Shown: piece by piece, positions 16,466 through 25,250 of the stretch
How the letters are laid out: the number at the start of each line of letters is the position of its first letter
Numbering within the stretch: the first letter of the stretch is position 1
Source: Streptomyces pactum
GTDB lineage: Bacteria > Actinomycetota > Actinomycetes > Streptomycetales > Streptomycetaceae
Reading direction: 5' to 3'
Length of the DNA: 64,000 nt
Assembly (NCBI RefSeq): GCF_016031615.1
Contig: NZ_JACYXC010000001.1
Span: 2,418,001-2,482,000, forward strand
Notes under the pieces: generated by a model
What the model saw: the letters and a program-made list of their open reading frames with translations, nothing else
What the model was told of the DNA's origin: nothing
Databases searched by the model: none
Made by a program: the position numbers and the translations under genes

Positions 16466-17863
16466 ATGGCAGTGACCCTGGCGGATGTCGCGGCCCGCGC
16501 CCAGGTCTCGGCGGCCACCGTCTCCCGGGTGCTGAACGGCAACTATCCGGTGGCGGAGGCCACCCGGGCCCGGGTGCTGCGCGCGGTGGACGAACTGGAG
16601 TACGTGGTCAACGGCCCGGCAAGCGCTCTCGCCGCCGCCACCTCCGATCTGGTGGGGGTACTCGTCCACGACATCGCGGACCCGTTCTTCGGGGTCCTGG
16701 CCGGAGCGGTCCAGGCCGAGATGGGACGCGGCGGCGAACCGGGGCGTGGCGGCGAGAAACTGGCGGTCATCTGCAGCACCGGTGGGGCCCCGGCCCGCGA
16801 ACTCACCTACCTGACCCTCCTCCAGCGCCAGCGCGCCGCCGCCGTGATCATCACCGGCGGGGCGGTGGAGGACCCGTCGCACGCCGCCGCGGTGGCCGCC
16901 CGGGTCTCCCGGCTCACCGCTGCCGGCACCCGTGTGGTGCTGTGCGGACGTCCCCCCGTCCCGGACGCGGTGACCCTCACCTTCGACAACCGGGGCGGCG
17001 CGCGGCGGCTGACGGAACATCTGCTGACGCTGGGTCATCGGCGCATCGGCTACATCGCCGGCCCGGCCGACCGCACCACCACCCGGCACCGGCTGGAGGG
17101 ACACCGGGCCGCGCTCGCCGCCCATGGCGTGGGCGGCCACGGCATTCCGGCAGCGCGGGTGGCCCCGGTGGCTGCGGACGGCCGGACGGACGACACGGAC
17201 CACACGGACGGCACGGGCGGCGGGACCGGGGGCGACCGAGGCCCCGAGGGGTTCCGGGGCGACGGCGGACGCGACCGAGGGGACCGTGCCGCCGAGGACG
17301 TCCGCGGCCCCGGGACACGCAACGGCGGGAACGACCGCAACGGCGGGGACGACCGCGACCGCCGGGGCCGGAACGCCCCCGGTGACGGGGAGAGCCGGTG
17401 CGACGGGTGCGACCGGGCCGCCGCCCACCCGGCCGCCTCCCGATCCGGCGGGCCGGGCGTACCGGAGGCGGACCGGCTGACCATATTCGGCCCGTACGAG
17501 CGGTGCGCCGGCTACGACGCCACCATGGAGCTGCTCCGCCGCGACCCCGGGATCACCGCCGTGATGGCCGCCAACGACACCGTCGCGCTGGGCGTCTGCG
17601 CCGCCCTGCGCGACCAGGGCCTGCGCATCCCCCAGGACGTATCGGTGGTGGGCTTCGACGACCTGCCGTTCAGCGCCGACGCGGTACCGGCGCTGACCAC
17701 CGTCCGGCTGCCGCTGTACGAGGCCGGGGCCCGCGCCGGACGACTGGCGCTGGGCCGGGAACCGCTGCCGCCCGGCGGGGTGGCGATGATCCGGGCGGAG
17801 CTGATGGTGCGCGCCTCGGCCGCCCCGCCCCGCCCCGGCGGCCTCCCCCTCACCATCGACTGA
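16466..17863 (+). CDS. LacI-family transcriptional regulator with a ~100-residue in-frame insert
   Basis: Likely repressor of the divergent sugar operon. The N-terminal helix-turn-helix is clear (TLADVAARAQVSAATVSRVL, residues 4-23) with the hinge helix near 50-57. The periplasmic-binding-protein-like effector domain follows: LVGVLVHDIADPFF, HRRIGYIAGP, ITAVMAANDTVALGV, DVSVVGFDDLPFS. Residues ~236-335 are Asp/Gly/Arg-rich and split the effector domain in a loop before FGPYERCAGYDA. Without them the length would be about 365 residues, near the family norm. ATG 16466 has GGAGGA 5 bases upstream. The palindrome at 16210 is the likely operator. Confidence 0.92.
   Translation: MAVTLADVAARAQVSAATVSRVLNGNYPVAEATRARVLRAVDELEYVVNGPASALAAATSDLVGVLVHDIADPFFGVLAGAVQAEMGRGGEPGRGGEKLAVICSTGGAPARELTYLTLLQRQRAAAVIITGGAVEDPSHAAAVAARVSRLTAAGTRVVLCGRPPVPDAVTLTFDNRGGARRLTEHLLTLGHRRIGYIAGPADRTTTRHRLEGHRAALAAHGVGGHGIPAARVAPVAADGRTDDTDHTDGTGGGTGGDRGPEGFRGDGGRDRGDRAAEDVRGPGTRNGGNDRNGGDDRDRRGRNAPGDGESRCDGCDRAAAHPAASRSGGPGVPEADRLTIFGPYERCAGYDATMELLRRDPGITAVMAANDTVALGVCAALRDQGLRIPQDVSVVGFDDLPFSADAVPALTTVRLPLYEAGARAGRLALGREPLPPGGVAMIRAELMVRASAAPPRPGGLPLTID
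17171..17470. repeat. In-frame low-complexity insert in the LacI-type gene
   Basis: Three hundred bases rich in GAC, GGC and CGG triplets that keep the frame open. It includes an 18-bp tandem duplication at 17318-17335 and 17336-17353 with one mismatch, encoding RNGGND/RNGGDD. Less favoured codons (CGA, GGA, ACA) are more frequent here than in the flanking gene. Confidence 0.85.
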
Positions 17864-18603
17864 CCCGCCGTCGGGCCGGCGGACGCCCCGGCGCCCGGAA
17901 CGGTCCGGCACCGGGAACATGCCTGCGCCCGGAACGGTCCGGCACCCGGACCGTTCCGCTGCCCAGGACGGTCCGGCACCCGGAACGTGCGGCGCCCGGC
18001 CGTCCGCACCGGGCCGGTCCGCGGCCGGCCGACCCCATCGGACGGACCCACACCCACCCGCCCCCATCAGGCCGCCCCTCATCCGGCGGGACCGCGCCCG
18101 CGACGTCCGCGCCCGGCCGGAATCGCGCTGGCGTACCGTGGGGGGGGGGCCGGGGAAACAATCGATCCCCGCCCGGGCGCGCAACCCGGACCCTTCCGGG
18201 CTCGCCCCGGGGCCGCCGCCGTCTCCCCCGCCACGCCGGGGAACCCCGAACGACGACGGCCCGGGCCCCGAGCGACGGGCCCCGGCGCCCCACCACGACA
18301 CTCCGGGGTGCGGACGACACCGCCGGGCCCCGAAGGACAAGACCCCGGGCACGTCCCCCGCGACGCGTCCCGAGCAGCAGAGGAACAGAGATCCCCTGAG
18401 TACCCGGCCCACCCCGCGCCCCGCCTCCCGGAACCGGTCCGCACCGTCCTCCGCCACGCCGCCCTCCCCCGCCACACCGCCGGCGGCCCTGACCCCGCGC
18501 CGCCCACATCGGCCCCCCTCCGGCGACCCCTCAGGGAACCCCGACCCCTCCGGGAACCCCGGAGCCCCCTCCCCCTCAGGGAACGACCCATCAGGGAACC
18601 CCG
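17864..18603. repeat. Repeat-rich intergenic region before the methyltransferase
   Basis: No gene is supported. Near 17890-17990 a unit of about 36 bases containing GGAACGGTCCGGCACC occurs roughly three times. From 18500 onward the words CAGGGAACCCC and CCGGGAACCCC recur every 15-25 bases and run into the coding frame that follows. A weak hairpin (17865-17882) directly follows the LacI stop. Confidence 0.7.
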
Positions 18604-19947
18604 GTGCCTCAGGGCAGCCGACCCCCTCAGGGCACCCCCAGGGCCCCGGAACCCCCGACCCCTCAGGGACCCCGGAACCCCCGACCCGTCGGGGGACCCA
18701 GATCCCCCGCCCCTCCGGGGAACGCCGGCCCCGGGCATCCGGACCCTTCCGGGCGCCCGGACGACCCCGCGGACCCCGACCGGCCGACCGTCACCTGGAC
18801 GGACGCCGACGGCGAGCACACCGCCCGCTGGCGCTCCGAGAGCGGGACGCCGCCGCCCAAGCGGCTGGTGGTGGCCGACGACCGGCTCTCCGCGGACGCC
18901 GCCCACCGCCTGATCAGTGAGGGCACCGGGCTGCTGTGGCAGGGCGACTACCACGGCGCCCGGCAACTGCTCCAGGCGCTGGCCCGGCGGGTGGACCGGG
19001 GGCCGCGCCGGCGGTCGCGGACCGCTGCCCCGGCACCGGCCGCCGCCGGTGATCCGGCCCGCGCGTTCCACCTGCACCGCAAGGCGCAGGCGGAACGCGC
19101 CCGCAAGCTGGGCCGGCTGCTGGTGCCGCTGGACGCCGGGTACACCGTGCCGCTGCGCCGGGCGCCCGAGGTGCGGGCGGCGTGCACCGAGGCGTACGGG
19201 CCCGGGGGCGAGCCGTCGGTGGTCTCGCTGCGGGAGCTGACCGGGCTCATCGGGGCCCATGAGTGGCGTCGCCGCGGGGTGCCCGTCCCGGCCCTCGGCG
19301 GCGACCGGGTGCATCCGTACTACGGCGTCTTCTCGCCGGTACGGGGCGAGTACGTGGACCTGGTGGCCCAGGAACCGCTGCCGCCGGGTACGGACACCGC
19401 CTTCGACATCGGCACCGGAACCGGGGTGCTCGCGGCGGTCCTCGCCCGGCGCGGGGTGGGCCGTGTGATCGCCACCGACCAGGACCCCAGGGCACTGGCC
19501 TGCGCCCGGGAGAACCTGGCCCGGCTGGTCCCGGGGGGCGCGGTCGAGGTGGTGGCGGCGGACCTGTACCCGGCGGACACCGCCGGCCGGGCCCGGCTGG
19601 TGGTCTGCAACCCCCCGTGGCTCCCGGCGCGCCCCAGCTCCCCGGTGGAGTACGCGGTGTACGACCCGGACAGCCGGATGCTCCACGGCTTCCTGGACGG
19701 TCTGGCCGCCCGGCTGGCCCCCGGCGGCGAGGGCTGGCTGATCCTCTCCGACCTCGCCGAACACCTCGGGCTGCGCTCGCGGGCCGACCTGCTCGCGGCA
19801 TTCGACCGGGCGGGGCTGGAGGTGGCGGGGCGCAGCGACATCCGTCCGCGGCACCCGCGTGCCGCGGACCGTACCGACCCGCTGCACGCGGCCCGGGCGG
19901 CGGAGGTGACGTCGCTGTGGCGGCTGACGCCCCGGCGCGTCCGTTGA
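18604..19947 (+). CDS. Class I SAM-dependent methyltransferase (HemK/RlmG-like)
   Basis: The SAM-binding motif AFDIGTGTGVLAAVLARRG and the NPPW tetrad (VVCNPPWLPARP) mark a class I methyltransferase of the type that modifies amide or base nitrogens in protein or RNA. The target is unknown. The conserved protein seems to begin around residue 60 (PTVTWTDADGEHTARWRSE). The 60 residues before it are Pro/Gly-rich and are encoded by the same CAGGGA/CCCC repeats as the upstream gap. GTG 18604 is the first start after an in-frame stop at 18490 and has AGGGA 8 bases upstream. The gene is monocistronic on the plus strand. Confidence 0.85.
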   Translation: MPQGSRPPQGTPRAPEPPTPQGPRNPRPVGGPRSPAPPGNAGPGHPDPSGRPDDPADPDRPTVTWTDADGEHTARWRSESGTPPPKRLVVADDRLSADAAHRLISEGTGLLWQGDYHGARQLLQALARRVDRGPRRRSRTAAPAPAAAGDPARAFHLHRKAQAERARKLGRLLVPLDAGYTVPLRRAPEVRAACTEAYGPGGEPSVVSLRELTGLIGAHEWRRRGVPVPALGGDRVHPYYGVFSPVRGEYVDLVAQEPLPPGTDTAFDIGTGTGVLAAVLARRGVGRVIATDQDPRALACARENLARLVPGGAVEVVAADLYPADTAGRARLVVCNPPWLPARPSSPVEYAVYDPDSRMLHGFLDGLAARLAPGGEGWLILSDLAEHLGLRSRADLLAAFDRAGLEVAGRSDIRPRHPRAADRTDPLHAARAAEVTSLWRLTPRRVR

Positions 19948-20407
19948 CCGGGCCGGACCCGGCCGCTTACCGTCCGGGGACCGGAGTGGCGGCCCGGGGC
20001 ACGGCGGCGCGACGGACCGGAGGACCGGCGGGCCGGTGCACCGGCGGTACGGCTCCCGGGCGGAACGGCGACCCGGCCGGCGGCCAGGTGTCGTAGCGGC
20101 CCGGTGGTCGACGGTACGGCAGGTGCGTCGGTACGAGCGGGACGGCGGGCACGGCGGTACGGTTCCCTGTCGCGGTGCCCGCGACGCCCGCGGCGCGCGT
20201 GATCGTGCCGCGCGGCGCGTGTGACCGTGGTGCCGTGTCCGGGCGGCTGCGCGGCTGAACGGCCGGGCGGCTCGGCGGGGCCGGGGTGACCACGCCCCGC
20301 GGGATGCCCGGACGTGGCCGCACGTCCGGCCGTCCCGGTGCGGCCCGGGCGCGCCGGGACGTAACCCCGTGGCGCCGCGGGGAGAACCGCAGACGCGAGG
20401 AGTCTCG
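19948..20407. other. Intergenic, no gene seen
   Basis: About 460 bases of GC-rich sequence with scattered CGGTACGG and GCCCG words. A good ribosome site for the next gene lies at the right end. No promoter could be assigned. Confidence 0.4.
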
Positions 20408-21205
20408 ATGAAGCTGGCCTTTTCCACGCTCGGGGTGCCCGGCCTGCCGGTGCCGGAGGTGGTGGAGCTGGCCACCGCCCACGGTTATCACGGGGTGGAG
20501 CTGCGGGCCCATCCCGAGGAGCCGGTGCACCCGGGGCTGGGGCGGGCCGACCGGGAGCGGGTGGCGGAGACGTTCCGCTCGGCGGGGGTGGAGATCCTGG
20601 CGGTCTCCGGGTACGCCCACGCCGCCGGCCCCGGCCCGGACGAACCGGTGGTGGCGGAACTGCGGGAACTCACCGCCCTCGCGGCCGATCTGGGCGCGCG
20701 GTACGTCCGGGTGTTCCCCGGCGGGGGCGACAGCCCGCCCGCCGAGGCCGACGCGACGGCGGCCCGCCGGCTGGCGGTGGCCGGCCCGTACGCGGCGGAG
20801 CGGACGGTACGACTGCTGCTGGAGACGCACGACTCGCACCGGACCGGGGCCGCGGTGGCCCGGGTGCTGAACGCCGCCGGCCCGGTCGATGCGGGCGCGG
20901 TCTGGGACGTGATGCACCCCTGGCTGGGTGGTGAGGAGCCGGCCGACACCCTCGCCGCGCTCGCCTCCCGCCTCGGCTATGTGCAGCTCAAGGACATCGC
21001 CTCGGCCGAGGACACCACCCCGCTGCCACTGGGAGCCGGGGTGCTGCCGATCGCCGAGGTGGTCGAACTGCTCAGCCGGTCCGGCTGGGACGGCTGGCTG
21101 AGCTGGGAGTACGAACGCCGCTGGTACCCGCAGGCGGCTCCGCTGCCGGACCTCCTCGGACCGGCCCGGGACCATCTGATGCGGCTGCTGTCCGACGCGG
21201 CGTGA
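20408..21205 (+). CDS. Sugar phosphate isomerase/epimerase-like TIM barrel protein (second copy type)
   Basis: The 265 residues form a xylose-isomerase-like TIM barrel, shorter than and not closely similar to the one at 11370. Visible metal-binding strand ends are GVELRAHPEEP, LLLETHDSH, AVWDVMHPWLGG, VQLKDI and LSWEYERRWYP, giving the usual Glu-Asp/His-Glu set. It probably interconverts a keto/aldo sugar or inositol derivative. ATG 20408 has GAGGAG 5 bases upstream. There is no operon partner, but it lies about 4 kb from the LacI-controlled carbohydrate locus and could act in the same pathway. Confidence 0.87.
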   Translation: MKLAFSTLGVPGLPVPEVVELATAHGYHGVELRAHPEEPVHPGLGRADRERVAETFRSAGVEILAVSGYAHAAGPGPDEPVVAELRELTALAADLGARYVRVFPGGGDSPPAEADATAARRLAVAGPYAAERTVRLLLETHDSHRTGAAVARVLNAAGPVDAGAVWDVMHPWLGGEEPADTLAALASRLGYVQLKDIASAEDTTPLPLGAGVLPIAEVVELLSRSGWDGWLSWEYERRWYPQAAPLPDLLGPARDHLMRLLSDAA

Positions 21206-21587
21206 ACCCCTGGGACGGCCCCGAGAGCCCGTAGGGGTACGCAGGAACGCGGGGAACGCGGGGCCCGGAAGACCGTAGGGTCCCGAAGAACCCGGAGGTC
21301 CCGGAGAACCCGGAGAACCCGCCGGCGGGCAGGGTGGGGGTGGTCCTGAGGACCCGTACGGGGAGTCGGGAGAGGGTGCGGCCGCGCCGGAGGCCGTGCG
21401 GGCCCCGGCACGGCCCGGAGACCCGACCCGGGCCGGGCCCCCGTACGGGTCGGCCCGGTCACGTGGCGCCGGAGCCCGTACCGGCGACCGCGCCCTGGCC
21501 TCCGGCCCGGCGGCCGGGCCCTCGCCGTCCGGTGGCCGCACCAGGTGTCCCGCAGACCGACCGCGCTCCGGACGCCCGGCCGCCCGC
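21206..21587. repeat. Degenerate GTAGGG/GAACCCGG repeats
   Basis: No gene. From 21222 to 21330 the words CCGTAGGG, GGAACGCGGGG and CCCGGAGAACCC recur at 9-20 base intervals. The remainder is GC-rich low-complexity sequence. Confidence 0.65.
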
Positions 21588-22571
21588 TCACCGCGTCCGT
21601 GCCTCCCGCCCGGTGGCCGTACCCGTGATCTCCGGCCGGTGTCCGGCTCCGGCGGATGCCACGGACGGGGCCGGGGTCGCCGGGGCCTGGGCCGGGCGCC
21701 GGAGGCGGAGACCGGACAGCGAGGTGAGGGCGACGCCGCCGACCAGCAGGACCGCGGCCAGCCAGCGCAGCGGACTCACCTCCTCGCCCAGCACCAGCGC
21801 CGCCGAGGACATGCCGAAGACCGGGACCAGCAGCGAGAACGGGGCGACCGCCGAGGCGTCGTAGGTGCGCAGCAGGAACCCCCAGACGCCGAAGCCCAGC
21901 AGCGTGGTGGCCCAGGCGACGTAGAGGATGGCGCCCACCCCGCCCCAGTCGAGCGCGGCCAGCGCGGCCCGGTCGGCGGACGGCCCCTCGAAGATCAGGG
22001 AGAGGCCCAGCAGCGGCAGCACCGGCACCGCGCTCACCCACACCATGAAGCGGAGGGCGTCGGGCGGCGCGGCGCGGCGGGTGACCACGTTGGAGACGCC
22101 CCAGCACACCGCGGCGGCGACGCACAGGGTGAAGCCGAGCACCGGCCCGGAGGCGCCCTCGTCCACGGCCGCGACGGCTATCCCCGCCAGCGCCACGGCC
22201 ATGCCCAGGACCCGTACCGGGCCGGGGCGCTCACCCAGCACCACGGCGGCGATCAGGGCGGTGAACACCGCCTGCACCTGGAGCACCAGGGAGGCCAGCC
22301 CGGCGGGCATCCCCTGCTCCATCCCGATGAACAGCGTCCCGAACTTCGCCACGCCGAGCACCAGGCCCACCGCCACGACCCAGCGCAGCCCGACCTGGGG
22401 ACGGCCGACGAAGAAGATCGCGGGGAACGCCGCGGCGGCGAACCGCAGGGCGCAGAAGAGCAGCGGCGGGAAGTGGTCGAGTCCGATCTCGATGACGACG
22501 AAGTTGACGCCCCAGACCGCGGCGGTGAGCACGGCGAGGGCCAGGTGAGCGGGTCGCATGGGGACGAGCAT
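21588..22571 (-). CDS. EamA/DMT-family transporter
   Basis: A drug/metabolite transporter of 327 residues with about ten hydrophobic helices arranged as two EamA repeats (residues ~5-140 and ~150-290). Landmarks are LTAAVWGVNFVVIEIGL in helix 1 and PFSLLVPVFGMSSAALVLGEEVSPLRWLAAVLLVGGVAL at the end of repeat two. Members export amino acids or other small metabolites. The C-terminal ~30 residues are Ala/Pro-rich and cytoplasmic. ATG 22571 is chosen; ATG 22559 (MRPAHLAL) is equally plausible. A LysR-type gene is divergent, 430 bases away, the usual arrangement for a regulated exporter. Confidence 0.9.
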   Translation of the reverse strand: MLVPMRPAHLALAVLTAAVWGVNFVVIEIGLDHFPPLLFCALRFAAAAFPAIFFVGRPQVGLRWVVAVGLVLGVAKFGTLFIGMEQGMPAGLASLVLQVQAVFTALIAAVVLGERPGPVRVLGMAVALAGIAVAAVDEGASGPVLGFTLCVAAAVCWGVSNVVTRRAAPPDALRFMVWVSAVPVLPLLGLSLIFEGPSADRAALAALDWGGVGAILYVAWATTLLGFGVWGFLLRTYDASAVAPFSLLVPVFGMSSAALVLGEEVSPLRWLAAVLLVGGVALTSLSGLRLRRPAQAPATPAPSVASAGAGHRPEITGTATGREARTR

Positions 22572-22602
22572 TCCGGCAGCCGACCGTGAAGCACCAGCAC
22601 GG

Positions 22603-22620
22603 ATCTCTTCATGATGAGAT
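22603..22620. promoter_or_regulatory. ATCTC-N8-GAGAT inverted repeat between EamA exporter and LysR gene
   Basis: Five-base arms with a TCATGA centre form a dyad of the size LysR proteins bind. On the plus strand TTCATG (22608-22613) and TACAAC (22631-22636) are 17 bases apart and could be the lysR promoter, which overlaps the dyad. This is inference from position and symmetry. Confidence 0.45.
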
Positions 22621-22636
22621 GCAGCGACGCTACAAC

Positions 22637-23001
22637 GTGTCCGGTGTGGAACCGGAACCGGACGGCGCCCCGGCCGCCGCGCCTCCGGGGCCGCACCGGG
22701 CACGCGGTGGCCGGGTACGGTCCGACGCGGCCGTGCAGGCGGCTGCAGAGGCCACGCGACCGAGCGGACGCCCGTCGGGACGCCCGTCGGGGACGGAGCC
22801 GCGACGGACCGGCCGGCACCGGGCCGCGTCGGGACCGCTCGGGCGCGGCGGCCCGGGCCCCACGCCGACGGACGGACCGGGCGCGGACGAGCCCGGCCGC
22901 GTACCCGGACCGGCCCGCACACCCGGGCCGGCCGCACACCGGGCCGGCGGAACGCCGAGGGACGACGGAGGCCGGCCGCGGGGCCGGGGAGAGGGGGACC
23001 G
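22637..23001. other. GC-rich leader before the LysR gene, no gene seen
   Basis: About 365 bases containing CGTCGGGACGCCCGTCGGGACG direct repeats (near 22765-22790) and GGGCCGG/CCGCAC words. This separates the probable promoter from the LysR start more than is usual for a divergent LysR pair. Confidence 0.4.
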
Positions 23002-23907
23002 GTGCTGGACCTGTCCCGGTTGCGGGCGCTGCACGCGGTGGCGATGCACGGTTCGGTCAGCGCGGCGGCGGTGGCGCTGGGGTACACCCCGTCGGCGGTC
23101 TCGCAGCAGATCGCCAAGCTGGAGCGGGAGACTCGCACCACGCTGCTGGAGCGGCGGGGGCGCGGGGTGGTGCTGACCGACGCGGCCCACCACCTGGTGG
23201 AGGCCGCGGAACAACTGCTCGCCCTGGTGGAACGGGCCGAGACCGCCCTGGAGGAACGCCGCGGCCGGCCGACCGGACGGCTGGTCATCGGCGCCTTCGC
23301 CTCGGCCGCCCGCGGTCTGCTGCCGCCCGTACTGGCCCGGCTGGGCCGGGACCACCCCTCGCTCGACGCCCGCCTCGTGGAGGTCGACCCCCACCTCTCC
23401 CCGGACCTGGTGGCCCGCGGGGTGATCGACCTGGCGGTCACCCACGACTGGGACATCTCGCCGCTGCCCGCGCCGGAGGGGGTCGAGCGCGCGGTGATCG
23501 GGGACGACCCCTCCGACATCCTGGTCCCGGACGGGCATCCGCTCGCCGCGCTGCCGGTGCTGGGCCGTGCCGACCTGGCCGGCCGGCGCTGGATCTGCCA
23601 GCCTCCGGGATCGGTCTGCCACGACTGGCTGGTCCGGACCCTGCGCGCCGACGGACACGAGCCCGACCTGGCGTACCAGGTCGCCGAGTACCACTCACAG
23701 ATCGCGCTGGTCGCCGCCGGGCTGGGCATCGCCCTCGTCCCCCGGCTGGGCAGGGGCCCGGTGCCTGCGGGAGTGGTGGTCGTACCCCTGGACCCGACGC
23801 CGGTGCGCCGGCTGTACGCGCTGTGGCGCCCCGGTGCCGCCCGCCGCCCGGCGATCACCGAGGCGGTCCGGGCGCTCCGGGCACACTGGCCCGAGCGCGA
23901 CGGCTGA
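23002..23907 (+). CDS. LysR-family transcriptional regulator
   Basis: The 301 residues have the LysR winged helix-turn-helix at 1-60 (LRALHAVAMHGSVSAAAVAL, then TPSAVSQQIAKLERE), a linker helix, and the two-lobed substrate-binding domain from about residue 92 (GRLVIGAFASAARGLLPPVL ... AAGLGIALVPRLG). It most likely controls the divergent EamA exporter and itself. GTG 23002 has GGAGAGGGGG just upstream. The effector cannot be read from the sequence. Confidence 0.92.
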   Translation: MLDLSRLRALHAVAMHGSVSAAAVALGYTPSAVSQQIAKLERETRTTLLERRGRGVVLTDAAHHLVEAAEQLLALVERAETALEERRGRPTGRLVIGAFASAARGLLPPVLARLGRDHPSLDARLVEVDPHLSPDLVARGVIDLAVTHDWDISPLPAPEGVERAVIGDDPSDILVPDGHPLAALPVLGRADLAGRRWICQPPGSVCHDWLVRTLRADGHEPDLAYQVAEYHSQIALVAAGLGIALVPRLGRGPVPAGVVVVPLDPTPVRRLYALWRPGAARRPAITEAVRALRAHWPERDG

Positions 23908-24224
23908 CCGTCCCTACGGGCCGTGCCCCGAGCCCCTCGAGCCCCCCGAGCCCCCTACGGGCCACTGCCCCGGTCGCCTCGGGGGTTCCCGTAGGGGCCC
24001 GGCGCGGGCTCCTACGCACCGGTTCCGAGGTCCCGTACGAGGCCGCGTACGGGCCTGACCGGTGGGCCCCGTACGGGGAAACGTGTACGGGCCTCGCACG
24101 AGCCAGGTACGGCACCCGTGAGGGCTCGGCCCCGAGGACGCCGGTGCCGGTGCCGTACACCCCCGGACGGGTCAGCCGGGCGCGGCGCTCCACCGGGTGG
24201 CCGCCGCCGGGCGCACCATGGGGA
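23908..24224. repeat. CCCTACGGG/CCCGTAGGGG/CCCGTACGGG repeats
   Basis: At least eight copies of a palindromic word with a TACG or GTAC centre occur between 23910 and 24100, giving several possible hairpins. It may terminate the LysR transcript. No gene is supported. Confidence 0.65.
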
Positions 24225-24324
24225 CATGTGCTCCGATGTCCGTACCGAGAGGCCGGACGGGACCCGGGACCGCCGGCGGCGGCGTCCGGGGGAACCGGCC
24301 CGGCGTGCCGCGCGTCGGACCGGC

Positions 24325-24912
24325 ATGTCAGCCTTCATCGCCGCCCCCGACGCACCGGCCCGCCGGCACCGGGCACCCCGCGCCGCCTTTGTCCTCGCGA
24401 CGGCCGCGGTGCTCGCCGTGCTGCTCACCGGTTGCGGGCAGCAGGACGGGAGCGCCCCCGAGGACGGCCGTCCACCCGGCGGCGGTGCGTCCGGAAGCGG
24501 TTCCGCCACCGCGCCGGCCACACCGGCTCCGCCGGGGGCGGATTCGCGGATCGACGTCGGGGTGGCTCACTTCGCCAGCGCGGTGGGCGGGGCGCCCGAG
24601 GTACGTAGGGTGATCCGCGACCGGCGGGAACTCGCGGCCTTCGCCGACCGGTTCGGCGCGCGGGGCGCGAAGATCGAGGCGGACGCGGCCGACACCGACT
24701 TCTCCACACGGGTGCTGGTCGGCTGGTCGTCCACCACCGGGTGCGCACAGTGGCCCTCCGCGGCGCTGCACCACGCCGGCCGCGGCGCGCTCGCCGTGCT
24801 GCCGGGGCCGCACCCGGCACCGCCGCCGGAGTGCTTCGCCCCGTACCACACCGTGGCCGTCTTCACGGTGCCCCGCGAACGGTTGCCGGAGAACCCGCAC
24901 TTCACCCGCTGA
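24325..24912 (+). CDS. Predicted lipoprotein of unknown function
   Basis: A basic N-region, a hydrophobic stretch (AAFVLATAAVLAVLLTGC) and the lipobox LTGC show a lipoprotein signal peptide cleaved before Cys ~37. The mature part starts with a Gly/Ser/Pro-rich tether and continues into a small domain (RIDVGVAHFASAVGGAPEVR ... VLVGWSSTTGCAQWPSAAL ... ECFAPYHTVAVFTVPRERLP) with two cysteines that may pair. I do not recognise the domain. ATG 24325 fits the signal peptide best; ATG 24226 would add 33 residues. No operon partner is visible. Confidence 0.75.
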   Translation: MSAFIAAPDAPARRHRAPRAAFVLATAAVLAVLLTGCGQQDGSAPEDGRPPGGGASGSGSATAPATPAPPGADSRIDVGVAHFASAVGGAPEVRRVIRDRRELAAFADRFGARGAKIEADAADTDFSTRVLVGWSSTTGCAQWPSAALHHAGRGALAVLPGPHPAPPPECFAPYHTVAVFTVPRERLPENPHFTR

Positions 24913-25197
24913 CACCCGCCGCCGCGCCCGCCCGGGCCGTACCGGCCACACCGGATGCACGCCCGGACGCACCCGCTACGGGGCTCGGCCCCACAGGACG
25001 CACCGGCCCCACGGAACGCAGGTCACGCCGGCACGAACCGCACGGAAGACGGGGGAAGGCAGGAAGACAGGGAAGACAGAGGGACGGGGAAGGCAGGCAG
25101 GGGGACAGGGGCGACAGGGGGCACACCGATCCCACGGCGCACGCCACGGCGCGCACGGCCCTGTGCGGGCGCCTCACCGCCCGTCAACGACGCCGGT
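24913..25197. other. Intergenic, purine-rich low-complexity stretch
   Basis: Bases 25040-25125 are almost all A and G in short GGAAGACAGGGA and GGGGACAGG words on the plus strand. No gene is seen. Confidence 0.45.
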
Positions 25198-25229
25198 CCC
25201 CGGGCGGGTTCGGTCGAACCCGCCCGGGG
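25198..25229 (-). terminator. Perfect 15-bp hairpin after the peptidase gene
   Basis: CCCCGGGCGGGTTCG (25198-25212) and its exact complement (25215-25229) surround a 2-base centre, 21 bases past the stop codon of the minus-strand peptidase gene. It could also stop transcripts coming from the left. Confidence 0.9.
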
Positions 25230-25250
25230 ACCGGGGGAAGGCGACGGACG

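Noticed and set aside
11370..24912. Biosynthetic gene cluster or genomic island
   Set aside because: No PKS, NRPS, terpene or RiPP genes and no integrase, transposase or attachment site were seen; composition of the coding parts is uniform.
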